64,000 nt of DNA, taken from Symbiodinium kawagutii. Its lineage: Eukaryota; Sar; Dinophyceae; Suessiales; Symbiodiniaceae. The first letter of the stretch is position 1; every line of letters starts with the position of its first letter. The position numbers were made by a program, and so were the translations under genes. This document shows positions 41,101-53,765 of the stretch, piece after piece. The notes under the pieces were generated by a model. The model searched no databases. It was not told the DNA's origin and saw nothing but the letters and a program-made list of their open reading frames with translations. Where the stretch lies: assembly GCA_009767595.1 (NCBI GenBank), contig VSDK01001740.1:192379-256378 (forward strand), in the 5' to 3' direction.

Positions 41101-44100
41101 AAGTATGGTGAGTTTGTTAGAGTGGCATTATACATGCAACAGTTATATCTGAAATGAGTGCGGGCCGAAAATACATCAAGATGTGCTGCTGTGCTGCCCT
41201 TTGCAAGTCGACTCTATCTGTTGTAGCAGAGAGCAACCAAAAAAAGCCTTTTCCCCAATGTGAGTCACGGAGTCTGGAATCGTCAAGCTCTTCAATGAAG
41301 TGCAGCCAAAAAATGCCTTTTCTCCAATGTGAGTCACAGAGTTGGGAATCGTCAAGCTAGTCAATGAAGTGCACCCCTGAAAGGTAGAGCACCCAATGTG
41401 AGTCACAGAGTCTGGAATCGTCAAGCTCTCCAAAGAAGTGCAACGACAAAACGCATAGTCACCAATTTCCCTCACAGAGTCTGCGATCGTCAAGGTCTCT
41501 AAGGAAGTGCACCCAAGAAAGCTACATTCCCCAATGTAATAGACAGAGTCTGGAATCGTCAAGCTCTTCAATGAAGTGCACTCATAAAAGGCACAAACGT
41601 CAATTTCCCTCACAGAGTCTGCGATCGTCAAGGTCTCTAAGGAAGTGCACCCAAGAAAGCTACATTCCCCAATGTAATAGACAGAGTCTGGAATCGTCAA
41701 GCTCTTCAATGAAGTGCACTCATAGAAGGTAAAGTCGTCAATAAGAGTCACAGAGTCTGGAATCGTCAAGCTCTTCAATGAATGGCAACCAAAAAATGCC
41801 TTTTCCCCAATGTGCGTCACAGAGTCTGGAAGCGTCAAGCTCTCCAAGGAAGAACATTTCCGAAAGGCACCACGCCCAATGTGTGTCACGGAGTCTGGGA
41901 TGTTGAAGTTCTTGAACTCCAAATCCGGCCGGAAGTTGCAATCGTTCCTATCCAGGTTTTGAAACAGGAACACTTTCTTGTCAAATTTGATCATCCCTCG
42001 GGGGCTGATCATACAAATCCCTGGGAATCCATTGTACCATGCAAGCACTGCGCTTACAAGCACTGCCGCCGCGCGCAGCCAACGAGTGGGATGCCCTCGT
42101 CTGAGAGACATCATGTCTACGGCCCAACGGAAGTGCACTCCGCAGCCAGCACTTCCGTTGTTGGAATGACTCAAAGGAATGGTTAATCAATGGCTAAGTT
42201 ATGTTGAATGAGTCAAATGGAATGACTCAAATGGAATGACTCAAATGGAATGACTCAAATGGAATGACTCAAAGGAATCAGTGGATGGTTACTCAATGGC
42301 TAAGGATGTTGAAATACCCTGGAATGACTGAAATGATTGACGGGTATCCTAGGGATGCTTTGATTTGCTTTGATCACTCCCAAAATGTTGGACGTCATTC
42401 GACCAGAACCCATGCATCGAAACAACCTTGGAATAAGTAGGTTTTGAATCTTATTACACAACGGCAACATATGCCAAAACAAATTTGCAATGCCAAGACC
42501 ACGGATGACTGCAGCCAACCAGTGGAAGCAAACAGTCATCGCACGAGAAGTTGAGACTATACTGCCACATATTGTGATGTACAGTACAGCATCATTCTTG
42601 CTGGTACAGTATGAGCCCTGGTTGCTGATCCCTGTACCAACATGATTCATGGTATCAAGCAACCGGAATGAGAGCGAGGTGTAAAGGTGGCAATCACATG
42701 TTGATTGTTGCTTTTGGTTGATGATCAACCACCATAATCACACACGATTGTGGGGATGCGAACAAAACTGCCTTTGGAGAACTAGAATTAGTGAAATGGT
42801 CTATACCCACGTAAGTTCAGGTACAACATTGGGGCCATGAAATGAATCTTGTCCGAACCCAGCAATTGACCGGCAGCTATTCCCATATTGAGCTGTAATG
42901 AACTTCAGGTGAACAGCTAATGTAACCCCAAAAGAAAATCAGAATCCTCTTCATTGTCTCTTCACCTGCCCTTTTCTTGGTGTACCCTGGTATTGACCCA
43001 TCCACACATTGAACCATATGATTCGATTTTACATAGGGTGTAAAATACAACTATACATTCATTCTAGGTAGATTGCGCACAGAGTTTCACATATATTTGT
43101 ATATAGCATGCATATAGAGAGAGAGAGATGTGCATGGTATACATATTGTGACATGTACAATAAAATTATACAACGATACAGCATACAGCATGAATGATAA
43201 TTTTGAATGAGAAATGGTAGACAAACCAAAGGTATCGTGTGGTCAAAACCCTGTACCTCTAGTGAACATCCCCCCAAATGACCGAACTCGTCGTTGTTCT
43301 TTGTTGGGTGCTTGGTTGTGACCCATCCTGCCTCTCACCCCTGTAACTTCCATGTATCACATCGCCATCACCAAGGTGCTGCGGGCAACGTGGAGTTGTA
43401 AGTGTCGGGCCTTGCGAAAGGCAAACGTTTTTGATCCTGGGGGGCTGGGGTGCTTGTGCCTAGTTGAGATCATGTTTTGATGCATAGTAACATGACTTGC
43501 TCAACATCATGACTTGCTCAACATCATGACTTGCTCAACATCATGACTTGCTCAACATCGTGAGTTGATCAACAAATACATCTCTCAATCTCCTTAAATC
43601 AGTCTTCGTAGATCTCCATCACCATTGTTGGCATCAATCTCAATACATTCAACATCAGCATCTGGTTGGTGGTTGAACCACCCCTATGAAGAATATGCTT
43701 GTCAACCAACCATGTGTTGATAATTGCTAGGAAAAACAAAACAATCTTTGAAACCACCAACCAGCATTCAACATGAGCATCCACGATACTTCTATGTGGA
43801 TCTTATGCAACTCTTATTTGATTGCCACCCATAGTTGAACCAAATATGAATCCCAGCGACGCAATCTCAAGGCGATCTCAGTGGTGCTTCTTCAAATTAA
43901 GGCTGCCCATCACTATTGACGGAAAAAGTACATATGTGATTTGTAAATACGTCTGTATGTAAATATAGCTATATTTAAATCTACATATATAGATATATAC
44001 ATATATATATATGTGTATATATACAAAAGAAGAAATATGTGTATACATTATATACATATATAAATATATTTTCTATATACATCAAGTACATGTCCGCATA

Positions 44101-47100
44101 ATATGTTCCCATCATCAAAAGTATTCCGCTATCGATATCTATCAATAGGTTGTTTTCAAAAGAACTCACCAAGAGTTTCTGATCAGCAGTTTGATCAGCA
44201 GTTGATTTTTCGGCGTTTTTGAGAATAGGCTGGTCGGTGGTTGAAGGCTGGTTGGTGGTTGAACCATCCCTATGAAAAATATGCTTGTCAACCGACCATT
44301 TGTTAATGATTACTAGGGAAAATATAAAACCCTTGAACCCACCAACCAGAATAGGTCCTGTGCTGATGCCAAGCCAACAACCGTGAGCACATGAACCAGG
44401 ACCACGATGGCAGTGAATGATAGTCTGCATGTTGAATTTCCGTCTGAATCAGACGAGCTATAACAACCATCAGCTAAGCCATCATTTATGCAACCACTAA
44501 GTTATAGTAAAAAATCATCAACCATGAGTGTAAAGTAAAATTGATAACAATGAAGATGCATTCGTCAAGTAGGGGATAGAAGCATTATTGCAGTATGTTA
44601 TGCTTCCTGACGAAAATCCCTTGGATTTGGCTGTGGGTCAAAACCCTGTACCCCTGGTTCCCCTATCATTAACCATTGTTTCCCACTACTATTGTTAGTT
44701 ATTATCCCCAATAATTGGTTAGTTAATATTGACCCATAGCCATTTGTCCGACGTTGCCTGAACATCATCATCCCATCGTTTACCAGCCCCAGCGGCGGGG
44801 GGGTNNNNNNNNNNGGCGTAGCGCGAACGGCACCAGCCGCTTTTGGTGTCTTGCACCCCCACAACGTAGGGAGCGCCGCTGGCCGCGTCGGCATAGCCAT
44901 CGCACCCACCAGCCTCGGCCAGCGCCAGGGAGGGTCCCCGCATGCCATTGACACCACACCCAGCACCACCAACAACCACCAACAACCAACAGTCAACAAC
45001 CAACGACCATCAATCAACAACCAAAGCAACGACCAACAACCACCAACGACCATCGATCAACAATCAACAATCAAACCAACGACCAACGACCAGCCGAAAC
45101 AGGGCTCTATCGTGACCAAAAATCTGTTGTCGGTATATTTCATCTTCATTTTGATTTCAGCGGCAACTGTACGGGATCCAGAAATGTTGTGAGATCAAGT
45201 GGGAGGCCAGCCAGGTCAAGAATGCCGAAACGAGGTCATAGAAAAAAAACTGGTGGGACCTGGTAGGGTGGAAACAACCCAGGTAGGGTGGCAACAACCC
45301 CTGAAATTCACTCATAAATTGGGAATGAGAGAATCGGCAGCCCAAACTAACAACAATCTCTTCCGTTCGATCTCCAAATACCTTTGTGGATTGCTTGTTT
45401 GTGTGCCCAAAGCCACGGCCTTGAGACTACTGCAATCTTGACATTGAGCCCTGGTGTTGTTTGCTTGATACATGTTCCGGAGATTTGTTATGATAAGCTT
45501 AGCCACTCCTATTGATGGCTAGGTTCCAGAAGGGTTTGGTGTCTGTTGCTGGCAGTGTGAAATACATACCGACTTCCAAAATGGCCACAGTCAACCACAC
45601 CAACCTCCAACCTCAAGCAAATCGTGTAATTTTCTCAGCTAACAAGTCTGCTTACAATCAACACATGTAGCCCTGTGACCACTTGTCGAGTCATTAGTAA
45701 AAATGCCACGCTTATGTAATCACAAACAACTGGTTCTGCTCCTTCTGTGTCTCTCTTTGTCTATTGCTACACTGTTCCATTACCAAATAACATCGGATCA
45801 TTCTCACTCATGCCACATGAGATCAAGGTGCCATTGTATCAACTACCAAACATGTCGTCTCCATATCATTCGCCAGCCAACTTACTCTACACAGCTCGAT
45901 CTCAACTTTTCTTTGATTCCAAGCAAAGGAAACAATCCGGCTACTTGATTTCCATCTCAACTAGATTAATCATGTCTCGCTCTTCATTGATGCATTGAAG
46001 ACCACTGCTAACCCCTCGGTTCACGCGTCAACGCTGGGGATCCTGACTGCGGTCATGGCTAAATAGACCAGGTAGTTGGTCACCTGAACCGGACACGCCA
46101 TGGTGATCTCAATAGCAGTGCTGCTCCGCCACCTATTACTGTTGCTACGGCAGCCATCAAGAGCTCTGATATGGATTACTAGCAGTAGCTACTAGTAGCT
46201 ATCGTATAGAAATGGCTGGTCGTTAACAACCATCTGTTCTTGCCAGAGTTGTATTTATGACAGTGGGCCCATGGGTCATCAATTACTTCTGTCCTTGATT
46301 CGTCACGATGATTCATCCATTCTACCGGGTTAGCTTTTTCGCAAGCCAGGCGGCCTACGAGACGTGCCATCAAAAAAAGCAATGATTGATGCCTGGGCGT
46401 ACTCTGCCTGGCCAAGAAGGGTTGCACACGATGGAATTAGCTCGACAGTGCAGAGATCTATCTGCAGTAATGTTGGTTTCTGATTAGTATCTACCTGTTG
46501 GTTTCATCTATTTTCATTACTAATCAGAAACCAACATTATCCACCGATCGAATCTGCCACGTCCCAAATCTGATCTTTTTGCGCTCGGGCGTGCCAAGTG
46601 AAATCATGCTCTTTCGGTAGTGCCATGGTGTCACCTAGGAGACACTGGCCCTTCCTTCTCATGCCTTCTGCCAGAGCTTTCAAATGCTCAAATGAGAACC
46701 GATCAACACAAATTTGCATGATTTCGCATGACATAGATAACATGATCTAGCAGGAGTGCAGTCAAGCATGGATCCAGAGCATGACATACCTCGTTGTACG
46801 GGCAGTGCGGGCAAATCAAAAGTCCAGCAAATGAGCAACGCGGCAAAGAATGGCAAATAACAACTAGCAAAACAAGACAAATCATCTTCATGCTCTTTTC
46901 ATGATACAACCAAAAATGCAACCACGGACTTTTTGTAATCACCACTTCTTTCCGCCGCTCTTGCTCTCAGACCATCTCTTTAGGATGACCATCTCTTTAG
47001 GATGACCATCTATTTAATCTACGTCGGTGCAGTTGATTGTAGCATTGCATGAGACCCTGGTATCAAGTCCAGCAGTATCCACCCACGCACTGATGGTGCC

Positions 47101-50100
47101 TGCTAATTCTGTGCAGCACCTGGCATTTTGAGCGCACGTCACCAGGTCTATGGCCTTCTGACAGGCGTCCGTCACGCTGGCAAGGTCCGATGGACATGTG
47201 GTAACTTGGGCGCCGTCACATGTGTGTGCTGCGGTGGTGGTGTCCTCTTCGGCTGCACCGCAACCTTGCAAAACGCTCATGGCGAGGCAAACCAAGGCGG
47301 AGACCAGGATGGACTTCACTGCGAGCTTCATGACTGGTGTGACTCCACGGAATCTGAGATGGTCTGGATTTGAGCCGAAAGATCTCTTCATGTCGGTGTG
47401 TTACAGAGAGACTCTTAGCCTTCTGCAGAGTAGGAATTGTGCAACTCAAGATACGGTATCTGGTCGTCGACTTGAGTTACCTCCTCCTTATGGACAGCCA
47501 GAGATGGTGCTATGCCCTAATTTCCCCTACATCGAAGCATCATGTCTAATGGCAAACTCATGCAAACGATTCCGTTAGACTTGATGTACAAGCCTGGGGA
47601 GGCATCGCTGAGACATTGCACCTTGCAACGAGTCATGGGCTTCAAGCAAAACAGCTAGCTGATACATGCTGATAGGCTGGATTGCCCAAAAAGAAAGAAA
47701 GAAATATCGGCCCTTCAACCCGGTGACGAATCCTACAAACACACAACATGACATATCATCAACCCAAAGACCTTCACAAGTTAATCCTGTACCATTCGCG
47801 CCATGTTCTCATTTCTATAAGCACCCAACAGACTTTCACGCTGATCTTCCCCCGCCTCAGTCACATCCGAGGGCGGCTCCCAGGTGAGGATTCCTGGCCG
47901 GCTTCGAGGTGCTAAGGCTCACCATGGCACTGTCGATCTTCCCCGTTGCCAGCGGGGCACGGCCACATGTCCTGTCCCGCCCCCTCCTCCCAGTTCATAG
48001 GCATCGAGATCGCACTCCGGGAAGGTCAAGTTGACCACCTGCAAGGATGGGCTGCAAGGCATCATGGGATCGAAGCGGTACGCTGGGACGCGGCCGATGC
48101 TAAGCAGTGATGATTCATCCCACTGAATCCTAGTGAAGACATCAACATTTGGAATTTAGTTGAGGGACAAATGGTGGTACTAGGAACTAGTGGTATGTCT
48201 TCACTAGGTTATGTTTAATCCCACTGAATCAGACCAGCAGCGAGGGACAAATGGTGGTACTCAGTTCTCCGAGATAATTCCTGGTGATTCTAGCTGGATA
48301 GTTGTGCTCCTTGTGACACAGCAAAACTGCAGCTAGTCGGTCAATACCACGTGTAAGAACATGGTTAATGAAGCGAGTAGCGACGAGCTGCAGTTCTCAA
48401 CGAACTAGATAATAAGAACAGTGATTAGTGAACGGCTCATGTCTTCCATCTTTAGCAACTGTTCTGCCCTGAGTGATTGTGGCGAATTCTTTTTGAATGG
48501 AGTCACCCTCCAATTGACAGTAGCCTCATTTGGTGGCTTCTCAAAATAGCGGAACCCCAAAAATGGCTGGTGTGTTACGATAAATGGTGCGTTTAATATT
48601 AGATGATTTGGGGGCACCCTTATTTTGAAGAAACACCCATATGCCTAATGAAGGGGAGTCTCTATCCACCAATCAGCAGTCTCTGCAAGCTGCGATGAGG
48701 GTGGCCGCCCGCTGAACAGTCGGCTGCGTCTTTGGGGGGGAAATCAACCCGATAGCAGCACAGTGAAATGGAGGCTGACAGTGACCGCTAGGAAAATGTG
48801 GGCTGCTGTATCTGATTTTCTTCTGACATCTCTCAACCAAATAACCCCGGATGTGCGGAGTACAAAAAACAACTGGATGCTCTACCACTGGACCTCAGAA
48901 ACAACCCGGGGTCAACAAAAACCAACTGACAAAGGACAAAAAAACGGCTTAACGACATGGAACAACGACTCACTAGTGGGGTGAATCACCTGTGATACGA
49001 GGACTTGTTTCTCCAAGGTTGATGTCACAATCAAGCAGCAGCACGCGGTGGGCCTGTGCTACTTCTGGTTGCTCCTTCTATCTACTCCGGGTTCACTGTC
49101 ACCAAGCCCATAGCCATGCGGTGGCTTCTCAATATAGGGGACCCCAAATCATCCAATACGAATCATCATTAGTAGTTAGATATAAACCAACCACAACTTG
49201 GGTGGTTCCAAATGGCTTGAGAAAACACCTAATAGTTTGTAGATAATCTATCATTGACCATTCATCATGCATCGACCGTTCACCAGTTGGTGGTTGAACC
49301 ACCCTTATGAAAAATATCAGTCAACCAACCAATTATTCATAACCAAAAATATAAATGACTATTGTTCTATATATTGGATCAACTATTGTTGATTGTTAGT
49401 TTATGATAGCAATTCAACCACCAGGGAAAGTAAAACATGTCTAAAACCACCAGCCATGATCAACCAGTTGACCTTGAGTAGCTCAGTCCTAGAGCTCTGA
49501 ACCAGATCAAGGGACAGTGCCGTCTGCATCATCGATGAGCAACGCCACAGGGGTCGTCTGTGCCTGGCTGCAACACTCCGAGTTGCAAGCGATCCGTTGG
49601 GCCTGTTGGGCACTCCAAACTTTGTTGGTTCCACTCCCACGATCCGGTGGTTGGCTCCCAAAACACTTCTGTTGAAGTCAAAGGACCAACGGATGCTTTG
49701 GATGCAAATGGTTGTTTCAAACCTAAAACCAAATTTGCTAGTTTTTGCTATGGTTTTTGTTTCGATACAGTAAAGCCTAAAAGGGTTGTTTCAAAGCACC
49801 TTTGGATGCAAAACCGACGCCTGGCGAAAATGTTCCATGTAAGAGTCGTAACCGACAAGTGTTTTCTCTTGGTGATCTGCCTCTCCTCGTCGTCGACCTG
49901 TTCTTGTTTTTGTTGTTTGTTGGAGAATGTTGTTTGTTTGTTCTTGTTCTTGTTGTTTGTTCGCCCTGTTTCTTCTTCTTTCTGTCGTTAATTGGTCGTT
50001 GGTGGGCCTCATTCAGTACTCAGAATGAACCATTGAACAGTACCCCTAGAGCATTGTTGCTACAGAGTTGTGTTATTACCATCAATAACTATGACAATGA

Positions 50101-50432
50101 AGCATGTGTTGCTTTTACATGATGAATAGTTGACCATGTGGTCCTTCCTCAACAATGTGGGTACCCTCAAATCATCCATGATTAAGCGTTTGCAGTGATA
50201 AACCAACCATTTCTGGCAGATCCCGATGACTTGAGAACCCCTCCATGTCGGCCATGGTTGTTACACATCACCATGACCATACCATGACCCCAGTGACGGC
50301 CTCCAGCTCTGAGATGGAGTAGACGGTGAGGTATCGGAAGTTCGCCAAGGCCGTCTCCGGAGGAAGGGCCACCTCGGCAAACGGCAAGCAAAACGAGCCG
50401 CCCAAGCACGACGGGAATCATCACATCATCGC

Positions 50433-50471
<39 letters not shown>

Positions 50472-53400
50472 ACAATGACAATGACAATGACCACAATGAC
50501 AATGACAACAACAATGACAACAACGACCACAATGACAATGGCAACAACCTTCAACCTTCAACCCTCAATGATAATAACAACAACAATTACAACAATGACA
50601 GGAACATGTCTTCGTTGATGGTGATTTATGGTGCCTGTAGCATCTTGTAGCTATAACAGCTACTCATGGTCCATTTCATAAATTGATGGATATGAATGGC
50701 TGGTGTTCTTGTAGTTATCAGTATCATTGAATGGTCCAAAATGGTCCAATTCTCGGTTCATACCAGGGGATGATACACGTCAACTAATTAACAACAACGA
50801 ACGAAGAACAGCCACAGCAACAAAAGCAACAGCGGTAGCTTCATGGTTACGAGACCGCAAGCATCCAACCCCACCACAACGGGGCAAGTAGAACACGTCG
50901 TCTCACTAGCGGAGACTGGATGTGTGATGAGATGATGTTTGGCTTCTGTGAATGGATACGAATAATTCCTGGGGAAGCAATACACATAAAATAGATAAAC
51001 GTCCCCATCCCTCAAATTTCAGGTAGACATACAGAAACAGGAGCTGAAAGGTATAGAGAGCAAGTGGCAAGAAGGTGCGAAGGAAGACAGTTCGGAAATC
51101 TCTTGTCACAAGGCTGCATCCGAAGGGCAAATCAAATCAAATCAAATCTGTAAAGTTTTGGGGCGATGATTGTTTTTTTATCCGGTATATCTTTTACATG
51201 TGTTGTTTCATTGCAAAATGAAAACCTCTGCTTTTCCGATCTGTGCTTTTGGTTCCCAATTACTGGATTATCCCGGTAATCAAACTAGCAACAGAAAACT
51301 GAAAATATTCCAACAGGTAGATAAACTACAAATGGTGGTTTCTTGAAATGGGGGTACCCCCTATAAATGCGCATGGTTTATTTCTGAAAATGATTAAAAT
51401 GGGATGATTAAAAGGGGGTACCCCCAGCTATTGAGAAACCACGATAAATGCTGTGCATCTTCCTGAGCCTGGCCAGCGAGTAAGCCTCGATCCGAGTTGC
51501 CTCTCGTCGGCTTCCATTTTAGCATGCACCGGCTCGCGAATGAAAAATCCAGAGGCCCACAACAAGTGATGGGCCACATAAAAACCACCATATATGATCA
51601 TAATTGTCATCATAATCATAATAACCACCAGTTTGATGACGATTTATGGTTTATATGGTGACTATAACGTTCATGGCCAGGACTTCCAGATCATCTATGG
51701 TGGTTTCTCAAGCCATAGGGGACCCCCAGTTATCATCCAGTCTATTGATTATTTATAGCAATAAGACGACCATGATTGTAGGCGTCCCCGATGACTAGGT
51801 CGAAACCACCATAGAGTTGCTAAATCCTGTATTTTTGTTGCTGAACTTATCCCCAGCTTTCTCAAGCAGTAACCAGCTGCTTAACCATGGTTCCCAAAGC
51901 TTGAGAAACCACCATGACGACGTCAATGAACACCAACCACCATGCGCCCGGGCTCCGTCACCATGGGCTTCCCTTCGCCGAGGCGCTGTGTTGGTGCCCA
52001 CCGTTGCAGTGTCGATCTGCGACTGGATGCTGCCAGGCGCGTCGGTGGAGAGGTAAACACCTCGAAAAAGTGGCCGGGAGGGGTACCCCTTCAGCTGTAA
52101 ATGAAGAGATTCCAACCATGCAAACAGCTCTTTCAGATTCTAGATGTTTACTTGCGGTTGGAATCTGATTGACAGTGAAATTTAGAGGGATGGAGCTTGT
52201 GGTTTACCTTCGATCATCCAATGTTTTACAGGGGATTAACTTGTGATTAATAGGGGCTGGTAACTAGTAAACAAACAATAGTATGGTGGTTTCAGCTACA
52301 TGCTAGTATGGTTGATAGTGGTTCAGAATGATCATTATATACTGCTTGGTGGTCAGTATCATCTTCACTTAGTGTTGCTTTCTGTATGGTTCTGTTCCAG
52401 CCAGCAATATTTTTTTCCGGCAAGATGTATCCCCATCGCACATTGTCTGCAAGCGGACGTTGGGAGTGCACGGAGTGCCCCAGTAGAGGTTGAGCAAGAG
52501 GCCTTCGCACCACAGTGCGAATCCCAAACTCAGATTTTTCAACAAACCTAATTGGTTCATAATTCTTAACTAGGGGTTGATGACAGGTTATAACGGTAAA
52601 AAATCATCCTCCTGGAGCATTATCACATCGGTCAAAGACCGCTTTGGTTCGGTTGCACACCACTATGTTGCATCTTTCTCTATCTATCCATCTATCATCA
52701 TCTATCTGTGCGTCTTTTTGTCATCCAATCCATCTGTCTACAATCTAGTCGATGTGCAAGTACATGTCTGTATCATATTTAAAGATATTAAGATTTATGT
52801 TGGTGGGTTACACAGTCGAACGCCTAGCAAAATCTCAAAGACGAACAAAGTGATCGGTACTGATCCAGACCTAGATAAACCAGATCATTAACCATCATTA
52901 ACCAATATTGCTGATTGTTATTAAATAATTATAATCCATCACAATTGTCAAGTATTGCTTGGATTGGACACACTTACAGGAACCACAATCGTCAATGATT
53001 GGTTGGTATGAACGGCCCAATATGTTTGTATTAATCTTTTAAAACCCTACGAAACCTTGTAAAACCCTGTAAAAACCCTAAGCAATCAAATAAAACCCTG
53101 AAAAAAACCTATAAAACCCTACAAAACCTCATAAAACCCTATAAAACCGTATAAAACCCTATAAAACCACTACCATTAACCACCCCATGTTGGTTGCTGG
53201 TTGGTGTTTTCGTCCCTAGGATCACCAGCCGCGCTGGTGGTTTGCTTAGCCCAGCAGCTGTAGGACTGCACTCGGCCATCCAGCAAGGCAGGTGGTTGCC
53301 ATAACCTTACGGGCCCGTGTGGTAAAGTGGCCCATGGTTAGATACATACTGGAAACATATATGTATATGTACATATACATATATATATATATATAAATAC

Positions 53401-53670
53401 ATATATACATATATATATACATATACACATATATATATATATATGTATGTTGTCATATATGTTTTCTTGTTGAATCTTGTTCAAATCTTGTTGAATCGTG
53501 TTTTATCTTGTTTATACATGAATGTTGTGTGTACATGTATATATATATACACATACATATGGCATGTGGGTATAGTTCTGTAAATGTGTTTAGTGTAAAT
53601 TAGTCTACTTGTATATGTATATATGCCATGCATTCCAGTATGGGGTGATATGGTGTCATGATAACAGTGG

Positions 53671-53702
<32 letters not shown>

Positions 53703-53706
53703 GTGG

Positions 53707-53765
<59 letters not shown>

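Noticed and set aside
43488..43562. CRISPR array
   Set aside because: The 17-bp units are contiguous with no spacers, and the genome is eukaryotic.
51440..51570. Possible FN3-array exon (EADERQLGSRLTRW or GNSDRGLLAG)
   Set aside because: Exon 4 already supplies the VGTN part and joins exon 5 in phase; inserting this piece would lengthen the module.
52430..52510. GC-rich minus-strand frame (GFALWCEGLLLNLYWG)
   Set aside because: It does not match any module part, and exons 3 and 4 join in phase across it.
53035..53170. True telomere repeat
   Set aside because: The period is 10-11 and not 7, and units are degenerate.
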